From JBKPNJ01 sp963695705 (GTDB taxonomy: Bacteria > Actinomycetota > Actinomycetes > Propionibacteriales > Nocardioidaceae), in the NCBI GenBank assembly GCA_963695705.1, contig CAVOHB010000010.1, positions 1 to 64,000 on the forward strand: a stretch of DNA of 64,000 bases, written 5' to 3'. Under the pieces are notes generated by a model. It saw nothing but the letters and a program-made list of their open reading frames with translations. It searched no databases and was not told where the DNA came from. The translations under genes and the position numbers were made by a program. Below, in pieces: positions 7,644 to 15,397 of the stretch; position 1 is the stretch's first letter, and every line of letters starts with the position of its first letter.

Positions 7644-8852
7644 TCAGGCGTCTGGCTCAACCGTGCGCATCGGGATGCGCAGCAACCTGGCGACCGTCGG
7701 GACCGTGCCACCCTGCACCAGCACAGAGAACACCACCACGACGACAACGATCCCGTACATCCGAGCCGGGTCGGGCAGGTCGGCGTCCAGCAGGAAGCTC
7801 CCCAGCAGCAACGGAACCGCACCCTTCAAGCCCGCCCACAGCACGAAGCCTCGCTCACGACCGGACAGGTCGAACGGCAGCAGACACGCTCCGACCAGCA
7901 GAGGCCGCAGCGCGAACGCGAGCACCGCGCCGAGCGCGACCCCCGGCAACCAGACGTTCGTGTGACCGAGCTCGCCGAGATCGATGGACAGACCCAGCAC
8001 CAGGAACGCGACGATCTCCGCCAGGCTCGCGAGCGCCGAGTGGAACCGCTCGATCTCCCTCTTGTATGGAACCCACTCGTCACCCAGCAGGATCCCGGCC
8101 ACGAACACGGCCAGGAACCCGGACCCATGCGCGGTCGCGGCCACACCATAGATGAGCATTCCTCCTGCCAGAGTGCGTAGCGGATACAAGCCCTCGCTCG
8201 GCAACGCGACCCGGCGGCTGAACGACAGCAGCGCGCGGCCTCCGACCAGCCCGACCGCAGCACCGACGGCCATCTGCACCAGGAACCCGCCGGCTACGTC
8301 CGCCAGGGCGGACGCGCTGACGCCACCGGCTCCCAACAGCCCCGCCATCAGGGCTATACCGACTGGGTCGTTGGCGCCCGACTCCCCCTCCAGCAGCGTG
8401 CCGCTGCGTCCCTCGGGCTCACGCTGCCCGAGCACCGAGAACACGACGGCCGGGTCCGTCGGCGCGACAGCAGTCCCCAACAGCAGGGACACCCACCAGG
8501 TGAACCCGAGCGCCGCGTGCGCGACCACGGCGACCCCGGCCGCGGTGAGGAACGTGCCCACCAGGCCCACGACGGCCACCGGCGCCGCCACTGAACGGAA
8601 CCGGCGCCAGCCGATGTGCATCCCACCGTCGAACAGGATCACGATCAGGGCGACGGTGACCAGTCGCTGGACCGACTGGTCAGACAGCGCCTTCAGGTCC
8701 GGGGCAAGATACCCCCCGACCGCCGCGGCGACCAGGAACATCGCCGGCGCCGGCACTCGCGTCCGCTCGCTGAGCCGGTTGGAGAGAATCGCCAGCAGCC
8801 CGATGATCGCCATCGCGAGTATGACCAGCCCGAAGTGCTCGATATCGCTCAT
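7644..8852 (-). CDS. Cation:proton antiporter, CPA1/NhaP type (1)
   Basis: A 402-residue polytopic protein with about twelve membrane helices. Family landmarks are TAVAPTDPAVVFSVLG and GESGANDPVGIAL, the latter with the conserved Asn-Asp pair of electroneutral CPA1 exchangers, and FxVLGLSIDLGELG. It exchanges Na+ or K+ for protons at the cytoplasmic membrane. The start is ATG 8852. No long C-terminal regulatory domain is present, unlike NhaP2. A second, different CPA1 antiporter lies at 13139-14401. Confidence 0.92.
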   Translation of the reverse strand: MSDIEHFGLVILAMAIIGLLAILSNRLSERTRVPAPAMFLVAAAVGGYLAPDLKALSDQSVQRLVTVALIVILFDGGMHIGWRRFRSVAAPVAVVGLVGTFLTAAGVAVVAHAALGFTWWVSLLLGTAVAPTDPAVVFSVLGQREPEGRSGTLLEGESGANDPVGIALMAGLLGAGGVSASALADVAGGFLVQMAVGAAVGLVGGRALLSFSRRVALPSEGLYPLRTLAGGMLIYGVAATAHGSGFLAVFVAGILLGDEWVPYKREIERFHSALASLAEIVAFLVLGLSIDLGELGHTNVWLPGVALGAVLAFALRPLLVGACLLPFDLSGRERGFVLWAGLKGAVPLLLGSFLLDADLPDPARMYGIVVVVVVFSVLVQGGTVPTVARLLRIPMRTVEPDA

Positions 8853-8957
8853 CGCTCGCTCGCGGGGTCGGCGTCAAGGCGCTGTCGGTGTCGGCGGGCC
8901 GGCACGCCCCACGAGACCACCTCGCGTGCCTGACCGGACCGAGGCAGCTGTCGGCCC

Positions 8958-9653
8958 TCAGAGCCGACGTACGAAGACGTGGGACGCCGCCTCGTCGTCG
9001 AGCTCCGCGGTCTCGCCGCCGCTGCCGATCAGTACGCCCTCCGCCGCGCGCGTGATGGTCACGACGTGGTCGGGTAGCGCCCCTGCCCGGCGCAACGCGG
9101 CCATGAGCACCTCATCAGTCTGGATCGGCTCACCGATGCGGCGGACGAGCACGCGCGAGTCACCGGCACCGGCCACCAGGCTGAGCGGCTCCACTCCGTC
9201 GAGGAACATCTCCGGGTCAGGTACGTCACCGAGCTCGGCGAGTCCCGGAATCGGGTTGCCGTAGGGCGACTCGGTCGGGTGGTCGAGCAGATCGAGCAGG
9301 CGACGCTCGACCGTCTCAGACATCACATGCTCCCAGCGGCAGGCCTCGGCGTGCACGAGCTCCCAGTCCAGACCGATCACCTCGGTGAGCAGGCACTCGG
9401 CGAGTCGGTGCTTGCGCATCACCCGGGTCGCGAGCCGGCGGCCCTCACCGGTGAACTCCAGGTGGCGGTCACCCTCGACAGTCAGCAGGCCGTCACGCTC
9501 CATCCGTGCCACCGTCTGGCTCACCGTCGGACCGCTCTGGTGGAGCCGCTCCGCGATCCGGGCGCGCAACGGACGGATCCCCTCTTCCTCCAGCTCGAAC
9601 ACGGTTCGCAGATACATCTCGGTCGTGTCGATGAGGTCGCTCACACCGGTCAT
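8958..9653 (-). CDS. DtxR/IdeR-family metal-dependent regulator
   Basis: A 231-residue repressor. The winged HTH begins DLIDTTEMYLRTVFELEEEG, followed by the dimerisation and metal-binding region with HRLAECLLTEVIGLDWELVHAEACRWEHVMS, which holds the ancillary-site and primary-site Cys, His and Glu residues. A C-terminal FeoA/SH3-like domain ends the chain. Known relatives control iron or manganese homeostasis. ATG 9653 is used here; a GTG three codons in would fit the typical IdeR start. No Fe box of the classical 19-bp type is obvious upstream. Confidence 0.9.
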   Translation of the reverse strand: MTGVSDLIDTTEMYLRTVFELEEEGIRPLRARIAERLHQSGPTVSQTVARMERDGLLTVEGDRHLEFTGEGRRLATRVMRKHRLAECLLTEVIGLDWELVHAEACRWEHVMSETVERRLLDLLDHPTESPYGNPIPGLAELGDVPDPEMFLDGVEPLSLVAGAGDSRVLVRRIGEPIQTDEVLMAALRRAGALPDHVVTITRAAEGVLIGSGGETAELDDEAASHVFVRRL

Positions 9654-9752
9654 TGTGTCGGATCAGGACAACTCCGGGCCAACTCGTCCCTCCCGGCCCA
9701 TGCTGACCAACGAATCCCAGTGCCACCCCTCACCGGGTGATCGGTGTGTGCT

Positions 9753-9769
9753 TCACCCACATCGGGTGA
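9753..9769. promoter_or_regulatory. 17-bp palindrome site 1 (TCACCC-N5-GGGTGA)
   Basis: Perfect site TCACCCACATCGGGTGA. Its centre is 44 bases before the ATG at 9805. A compressed copy of the half-sites, TCACCGGGTGA, lies at 9730-9740, on the side of the DtxR gene. No good Shine-Dalgarno precedes 9805, so an activator centred near -43 of a leaderless transcript is a plausible reading. Confidence 0.8.
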
Positions 9770-9804
9770 CGCGGCACTGGACTCGAGTGCGCAGAGTTGA
9801 GTCC

Positions 9805-10104
9805 ATGGTGGAACGGCAGCCGTCAACAGACAACGTGTCCGCCACGTACGAGATCCGGCTCCAGGGGGCGCCACCGCAAACGCTCCGCCGGCGGTTTCCG
9901 ACGATGAAAGTATGCGTGGGGCCGCCGGAGACGCTGCTGTTCCGGCGTGTTGAGGAGCCGGCAAAACTCGACGAGCTGCTCGAACAGCTGCTCTCCATGG
10001 GACTGGTCCTGACGGAGGTACATCGACTCCCGCTTCCTTGTGTCGATCCCAGAGCCGGCGGGTCGAAGCGTGCGGAAAAGGGAACTGATGACGAGAAGCT
10101 ATGA
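9805..10104 (+). CDS. Small YEIRV-family protein (1)
   Basis: A 99-residue protein of unknown function. It contains the motif TYEIRLQG near the N-terminus, a central strand-rich section, and a C-terminal LDELLEQLLSMGLVLTEVHRL helix-strand unit. The same pattern occurs in the products of 10088-10321 and 18038-18310, and in shortened form at 28868-28987. The fold looks like a small alpha/beta (ACT- or BON-like) domain, which is inference. The gene directly follows palindrome site 1 and overlaps the next family member. Confidence 0.75.
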   Translation: MVERQPSTDNVSATYEIRLQGAPPQTLRRRFPTMKVCVGPPETLLFRRVEEPAKLDELLEQLLSMGLVLTEVHRLPLPCVDPRAGGSKRAEKGTDDEKL

Positions 10105-10321
10105 GGTGCGAGTCGAGGGTGAGCTCGGAGAACCGTTGCTGCGGTACCTGAGCTGGTCTCACTGCGTGATCCCTGAACAGACCTTCGTGCGCGTGGATGC
10201 AACTCCGGCAGAATTGGACTACCTGCTTCGGGCTTGCACCGACGAGGGACTCACCATCGAGGGCGTTCATCGGGTCGGCCCCACACCGGTCCCTCCCTCT
10301 GGTGGGAATGACCCGGGGTAA
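10088..10321 (+). CDS. Small YEIRV-family protein (2)
   Basis: A 77-residue paralog with SYEVRVEGELGEPLLRYL at the N-terminus and ELDYLLRACTDEGLTIEGVHRV at the C-terminus. ATG 10088 lies 14 bases inside the end of the previous gene in another frame and follows GGAA, so the two are translationally linked. It is one of four family members in the island. No function is known to me. The frameshifted LuxR-type regulator gene converges on it from the right. Confidence 0.7.
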   Translation: MTRSYEVRVEGELGEPLLRYLSWSHCVIPEQTFVRVDATPAELDYLLRACTDEGLTIEGVHRVGPTPVPPSGGNDPG

Positions 10322-10347
10322 CCAACCGGGCCCGTGGCCGCCGGCCG

Positions 10348-12994
10348 TCAGCAGAGCCCGAGCTCACGACCCCGGCGGACCGCATCGACGCGACGGCTGA
10401 CGCACAGCTTGCGGAATATCCCCTTCAAATGCGTCTTGACTGTGTTGACGGACACATACAGCTCGTCGGCGATCTCATCGGTCGAACACATCTGTGCGAG
10501 GAGGTCGAGTACCTCCACCTCACGCTCGGTGAGACTGTCGACGATGAGAGCGGCCGGTGACTCTGGCTCGACTCTGGCGCGCTTCATGGCTGACCCTGCG
10601 GTGGGGAGCGACGCAAGGAAGGCGCGGTGGGTTCGCCGGAGTAAGACGTCGCGATCGACGAATCCGCGCAGCCAGGCCGAGCCGCGCGCGAAGGGCCGTC
10701 GTAGCTCCTCGGCAGCTGCGGCACGCAGCGCCCGATCGACGAGCAGGCGAGCCCGCTCGTCGTCGCCTTCGTCCTTGGCCAGCCGGGCCTCGAGCAGCCA
10801 GGACTCGACTTGGCACCCGAGGGATGCGCACGGCAGGTCGGCGACGACCGAGGCCAACGCCGCACGTGCGCCACGCATATCTCCGATGTCACAACGCGCG
10901 GATGCTGTGAGCACGCCGGCCTCCACCGCGGCGCGAGCCGGCCCTGGAGTGATCATGGCCAACGCGCGTTGCGGTTCTCCGGCCGCGAGCAGCGTCTCGG
11001 CCGAGGCGATCAAGAGCTGATCGGCCAACCACGGGGACAGGCCCGGAGACTCTGTGCTCGCTGCGCGGGCCAGCAGACGCATGGCAGCCTCCGGCTCGCC
11101 GCCAGCCGTCAGCAGCCTGGCCTCGACGAGGAGCTGGACGGCCAGGAGCCATGGCTCGAGGCTGCCCGCTGCATTCATCGGCCGCTCTGTCGAGGTCCTG
11201 GCGGGTCCGGGCCAGCTCGCCGCGTTCCAGATGAACCCAGGCAGCCGCGAGGTGTGCGTGCAGCACGCCGGTCCGGGCGGTGCTACCGGCGGCCCGCGCG
11301 AGTACGAGCGCTGCGAGTCGCATCGCCCTGCGCAGATCCCCCCGGATCGCGTCCAGCAGGGCCAGCTGGCCCTCGCAATCGGCTCGGGCGACGCGTCCCG
11401 TGGGTGAGCCATCTGACCCGGCCGCTCCACGGGCGAGCGTGCCTGCGGCTCGGTGGAGTCTGCCAGAACAGGCGTCGAAGGCACCGGCATACGCGTCGAG
11501 CATGATCAACAGCTCGGGAACGTCATCCTGCAGCGCAACCGGCAGTCGCGCCAGCAGTTCTCGGGCGTTTGACTCGGCCGTCATCCCGCTCGCCGGATCG
11601 CCCCTCAGCCGGGCAGCCCCCAGCTGAGCAAACGCGACCGCGAGTCGATCCGCGACCGAACCCGGCGTCCCGTCCGATTTCGATGCGATGGCACCTTCCA
11701 GCGTCCCCTCGGCGACGTCGACGTTGCGATGCGCCAAGGCGACGGCAGCCGACAGCACCGGTTCCGCATCCCCCACAGCTGGCACTCGCACAGCGGATTC
11801 GACCAGCTCACCGGCGGCGCCGGCCAGGATGCGCGGCACTGCATGCGACTCGACCAGCACCCTCGCCACCAACGGCCAGTCGGCGGCCGCCATAGCCAGC
11901 CTGAGGGCGGCGGTCGCCTCGTCGTGTTCGACATACCAGCGAGCCGCGCGCCTGCGAGCCTCTCGGGCCAGCTCTGGCTGCTCGAGCGACAATCGCGCGA
12001 GAGCCGTGGCCCTCAGCAGAGGATGGCAGCGGAAGGAGCCGTCATCTCGAAAGTCGATGAAGGCGTTGCGGGCATCGAAGAGCGCAGCGGGGGCCGCGAC
12101 CTCCGCCCCGAGGATGGCCGTTGCCAGATCCGGACTGACGTCATCGACAATGCTCGTCCGCATGATCAGCTCTCGGACTGACGTGGGCACCTGGTCGAGC
12201 ACCTCTCGCGCAAGATAGTCGGCGACGGCACGATCCGTGTCCTTCATCGCCGCGGCCATCGTCGGCGCGTCGCGCATTGACACGGCAGCCTGGCGTACGC
12301 CGCAGGCCCAGCCCGCTGTATGCCGCTCGACGATCCTGACGGTCGCCTCGGTGGCATCGACCCGGTGACTGCGAAGGACCTCGGCCACGTCGTGGGCATC
12401 CATCGCCAGGTCGCGGCCAGCAACCCTGGTCAGCTCACCCGCGACGGAATGCCGATGAACGTCGAGGGCCGGAGTGCCTTGCGAGATCACGACGAGGCGG
12501 ACGGCCCGCCGGGCGTGATCGAGCACGACGTCCAGTTCTCTCTCGAGCCGTCCGGGCGACCCACTCGGATAGTCGTCCAGCACCACCACCCAGGGCCCTC
12601 CGGCGCGCAGGGCCTCACCGAAGTCGGCGAGCATGCCGATCCGCTTCGGCTCAGAGCACTTCCGCGAGGGGACTGGCGGGAGGTCTCCCGCGCCGGCTTC
12701 GATCCAGCGGCCTTGCAGGTGCCGCCAAACAGAGTCCGGATCTGCGCCGCCTCGGGAGAGGTTCAGCCAGATCACTCCACCCGATAGGTCGGCCCCTGAT
12801 GCCCAGGACGCGACACCCATGGTCTTGCCGGCGCCCGTTGGGCCGGTGACCACGGTGAGCAGCCCCGACATGCCCACATCGAGACGATCGGCGAGACTCC
12901 GGCGCGGTATCGCCCACGAGGGTATCGACGGGAGATCGATGCGGGCCGCTGGCGAGGTGGTCTCGGCGACTGTTGACAGAACGGACTGGGTCAT
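10348..12994 (-). pseudogene. MalT/LuxR-type ATPase regulator interrupted by a frameshift
   Basis: Two frames together encode one large regulator of about 880 residues. The N-terminal part holds a P-loop STAND ATPase (GPTGAGKT at about residues 51-58, VVVLDDY Walker B), then TPR-like helical repeats. Around 11165-11185 coding similarity jumps to another frame, consistent with one extra or two missing bases. The second frame completes the repeats and ends with a LuxR HTH (LTEREVEVLDLLAQ, VNTVKTHLKGIFRKL). I start at ATG 12994; ATG 13033 is possible. It may be inactivated or a base-calling error. It resembles the intact regulator at 15398-17671. Confidence 0.85.
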
Positions 12995-13073
12995 GTCTGC
13001 CCCGGGGGTCTGTAGGGACTGTCCAGAGACCATTGGGCCGGGCCAAGCGGTGGCTCCGCCTCACCCGCCGCCG

Positions 13074-13091
13074 ATCTCACCCAGGTGAGAT
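13074..13091. promoter_or_regulatory. Palindrome upstream of the frameshifted regulator
   Basis: ATCTCACC-CA-GGTGAGAT is a perfect 8-bp inverted repeat about 80 bases before the regulator start. A direct TCACCC half-site lies at 13060-13065. These resemble the half-sites of the 17-bp island motif but with different spacing, so they may be an autoregulatory variant. Confidence 0.45.
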
Positions 13092-13138
13092 ACCGTGTAA
13101 GCCTTGTCGCGGGCATGTGGCCGGCGGAAAGGCCAGTG

Positions 13139-14401
13139 TCAGGATCGGCCGTCCAGTCGCCGGACGATCGGCTCGTGCTGCTCGTCGGTGAGCTCGGCGT
13201 CCGGGGGTTGGATGTGCGGCGTGTCATGTTGCGTTCTCGCGTAGCTGCCGGCGAGGGGTCGGGCGGTCAGGCCGTGAGCCACGACGCTGACCAGGACGGT
13301 GAGGCAGATGGCAGCGATGGCGTCTTCGGCGACGCCGTGCAGGTCCTCCAGCGCGATCAAGGCGAAGACGACGGAGGCGAGGCCGCGGGGTCCGAACCAG
13401 CCGATGAACGCGACGCTGGCTCGGTCCGCTCGACTTCCGGCCAGTGCGATGGCGACCGGGAGCATGCGTACGACGGTAAGACTGGCGACGGCGTAGAGAA
13501 CCAGCTGCCACGACAAGTGGTTCGGTAACTGCGGCACTGCCACCGCCCCGAAGATCAGCCAGGACAGCATCGAGGCCAGGCCGCAGGTCTGCTCGACGTA
13601 ATAGACCTCCTTGTCGCCTCCCCGGCCTGCTGTCGTACCGAACGCACTGCCGGCGATGAAGGCGGCGACGAACCCGTTGGCGTCGATCAGGACTGCGCAC
13701 GTGTAGGCGAGCAGCGCCAGCCCGAGCACCGCCGGGCCGGCGAACTCCGCAGAGCTCCATCCGCGATGCCGCGCCCGGCGCATCAGTGCGCCACCGGCCC
13801 CGCCGATCACCACGCCGGAAAGCAGGCCAACCAACAGGCCCAGCAGCGCGCGGCCCGGCCCCTCGATGCCGGCCACACCCGCGTCGGCGGCCACCCCCGC
13901 GATGGCCACCACTACCACCGGTGTGGCGATGCCATCATTGAGGCCGCTCTCCACGTTCAGTGTCTGTCGGACCCGCCGAGGCACTCGCCGGTCCGACAGA
14001 ACCGCGGAGCCCAACGCCGCGTCAGTCGGGGCCAGTGCCGCGCCGACGAGCAGCGCCTGCCACGCCGGCATGTCGAGCAAAGCGACGGCCGCAAGCATGC
14101 CCAGCCCGATGGTCAGCGGAAGCCCTACGCCCAGCAGCCGCACGTAACGGCCGAGGTCTGCCCGCAGCTGCGGCAGCTTCACCCTGCTCGCATCCGCGAA
14201 CAGGACCCACACCAAAGTGATCTCCGCAACAGCTTTGATCAGATGAGGCTCCGGCTCGAGATCGAGTACGCCGAACCCCTCCGAATAGAGGAGGCCGGCG
14301 GACACAAAGAAGATCGGAGTCGACACGACCGCAAGCCGGGCCGACAACGCCCCCCAGAGAAAAATTGTTGCCAGGATCAGGGACGCCGCACCCATTCCCA
14401 T
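13139..14401 (-). CDS. Cation:proton antiporter, CPA1/NhaP type (2)
   Basis: A 420-residue membrane antiporter with about twelve helices. Family landmarks are GAALAPTDAALGSAVL and VESGLNDGIATPVVVV with the conserved Asn-Asp, and a GWFGPRGLASVVFALIAL segment typical of the CPA1 group. The polar tail carries no recognised regulatory domain. I choose ATG 14401, preceded by GAGG; an upstream TTG at 14422 is less likely. The product is clearly different from the antiporter at 7644-8852. It lies just upstream of the frameshifted regulator on the same strand. Confidence 0.9.
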   Translation of the reverse strand: MGMGAASLILATIFLWGALSARLAVVSTPIFFVSAGLLYSEGFGVLDLEPEPHLIKAVAEITLVWVLFADASRVKLPQLRADLGRYVRLLGVGLPLTIGLGMLAAVALLDMPAWQALLVGAALAPTDAALGSAVLSDRRVPRRVRQTLNVESGLNDGIATPVVVVAIAGVAADAGVAGIEGPGRALLGLLVGLLSGVVIGGAGGALMRRARHRGWSSAEFAGPAVLGLALLAYTCAVLIDANGFVAAFIAGSAFGTTAGRGGDKEVYYVEQTCGLASMLSWLIFGAVAVPQLPNHLSWQLVLYAVASLTVVRMLPVAIALAGSRADRASVAFIGWFGPRGLASVVFALIALEDLHGVAEDAIAAICLTVLVSVVAHGLTARPLAGSYARTQHDTPHIQPPDAELTDEQHEPIVRRLDGRS

Positions 14402-14494
14402 CCCTGAGACCTCATCTCCCAAGCAGGAGTCTCGGTGTTGCCCAGAAACTCCTCGTCACCGTTGAAGCTCCCGTGCAGCACCGGCGGCCGGTGG

Positions 14495-14898
14495 CTAGTC
14501 CGTCAACGCCTCCAGTGCGACGACGGTCGCGAGTATGAGCGCCTGGTCCTCATCAGGCTGGACCTCGACCCCGTAGGTGTCGCGGACCCGAAACCACTTC
14601 TTGGAGACATGCGCCACTGTGTCGCCGTCGCGCTCGATCTCGTACTCATGGTCGACGATGTTCCCGTGGGCTTTGAGATCCTCCCCGCCTGGATCTCCGC
14701 AACCTCGCGACCAGATGAGTCCTCCAGCACGAACGTATCGCGGACTCGCAAGGCCTTCCCGTTCACGTGGTAGACCCGGTTGCCTTGCTCGTCCTCGATC
14801 CAGAAGTCGTCGCCGATCGACGCCAGCTTCTCTCTCATCTGATATCGCCGAGCGTCACGACCCTCGGGTCGTCGACCTCGCAGGATTCCCATCGCCAA
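14495..14898 (-). pseudogene. LURP-one-related (LOR/Tubby-like) protein with internal deletion and frame change
   Basis: The first frame begins normally for the family (MREKLASIGDDFWIEDEQG, VYHVNGKALRVRDTFVLED, GREVAEIQ). After about 14680 coding similarity continues in another frame (HGNIVDHEYEIERDG, VAHVSKKWFRVRDTYGVEV) and ends at TAG 14497-14495. The segment of roughly 35-40 residues that normally joins these halves is missing. The gene therefore carries an internal deletion that also shifted the frame. ATG 14898 has a good GAGAGGAA site. Intact LOR proteins fold as a Tubby-like barrel; function here is probably lost. Confidence 0.8.
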
Positions 14899-15030
14899 GT
14901 TCCTCTCGACTCGCGCTCATTGCGTCGCACCTCGATATGGGCTCGCCGCTGCACGACTGCCACCCACGGTGGTGGCCCCAGCGGTGCTCGTCGCACTTCA
15001 TCAAGGTCCCGGCTCTCGGCTCGCATCGCC

Positions 15031-15047
15031 TCACCCGCGGCGGGGGA
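15031..15047 (-). promoter_or_regulatory. 17-bp palindrome site 2 (one mismatch)
   Basis: On the minus strand it reads TCCCCCGCCGCGGGTGA, with the perfect half GGGTGA facing the LURP-one gene, whose start is 141 bases away. It is identical to the site at 26664-26680. A degenerate repeat element abuts it at 15061. Confidence 0.7.
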
Positions 15048-15060
15048 ACAGTTCCCACCA

Positions 15061-15250
15061 TCCGACACTTGTTTCACGCGATCCGACACTGTGTCACGCC
15101 GGTAGGCACGGGGTTCCGGGAAGGCTCGCCGCCGCGATTGGTCGAGTGCGAGGCCGACCACCACACTGCTTGACCCCACAGACTTGTGCAGGCGATGAGA
15201 GTCGTCGCACCCGCTTCTCCGCAACAACTGCACACTTCTTGCCGCGGCCG
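15061..15250 (-). repeat. Degenerate dispersed element, copy A
   Basis: Read on the minus strand, this stretch of the 14899-15397 gap aligns with 57469-57680. Shared blocks are CGCGGCAAGAA, ACTCTCATCGCCTGCACAA, ACCGGCGTGACA and a terminal pair of GTGTCGGAT repeats separated by a GAAACAA block. It has no credible coding capacity. The repeated GTGTCGGATC ends recall insertion-sequence termini, so I read it as a decayed mobile element fragment. The rest of the gap (15251-15397) shows only a weak GACCGC/GCGGTC hairpin near 15290-15330. Confidence 0.65.
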
Positions 15251-15397
15251 ACACTGTGGGCCTCCGCTGGGTGGTGGTTCGTCGGCATGACCGCACCGCA
15301 CCGGCCTTTTGCGCGGTCGATGGTCACGCCGCTTGAGGACCAATAGGAGCATCAATCGGGTGCAGGCAGGGCCCCATCGCTGCCGTTCGGGTGAGCT

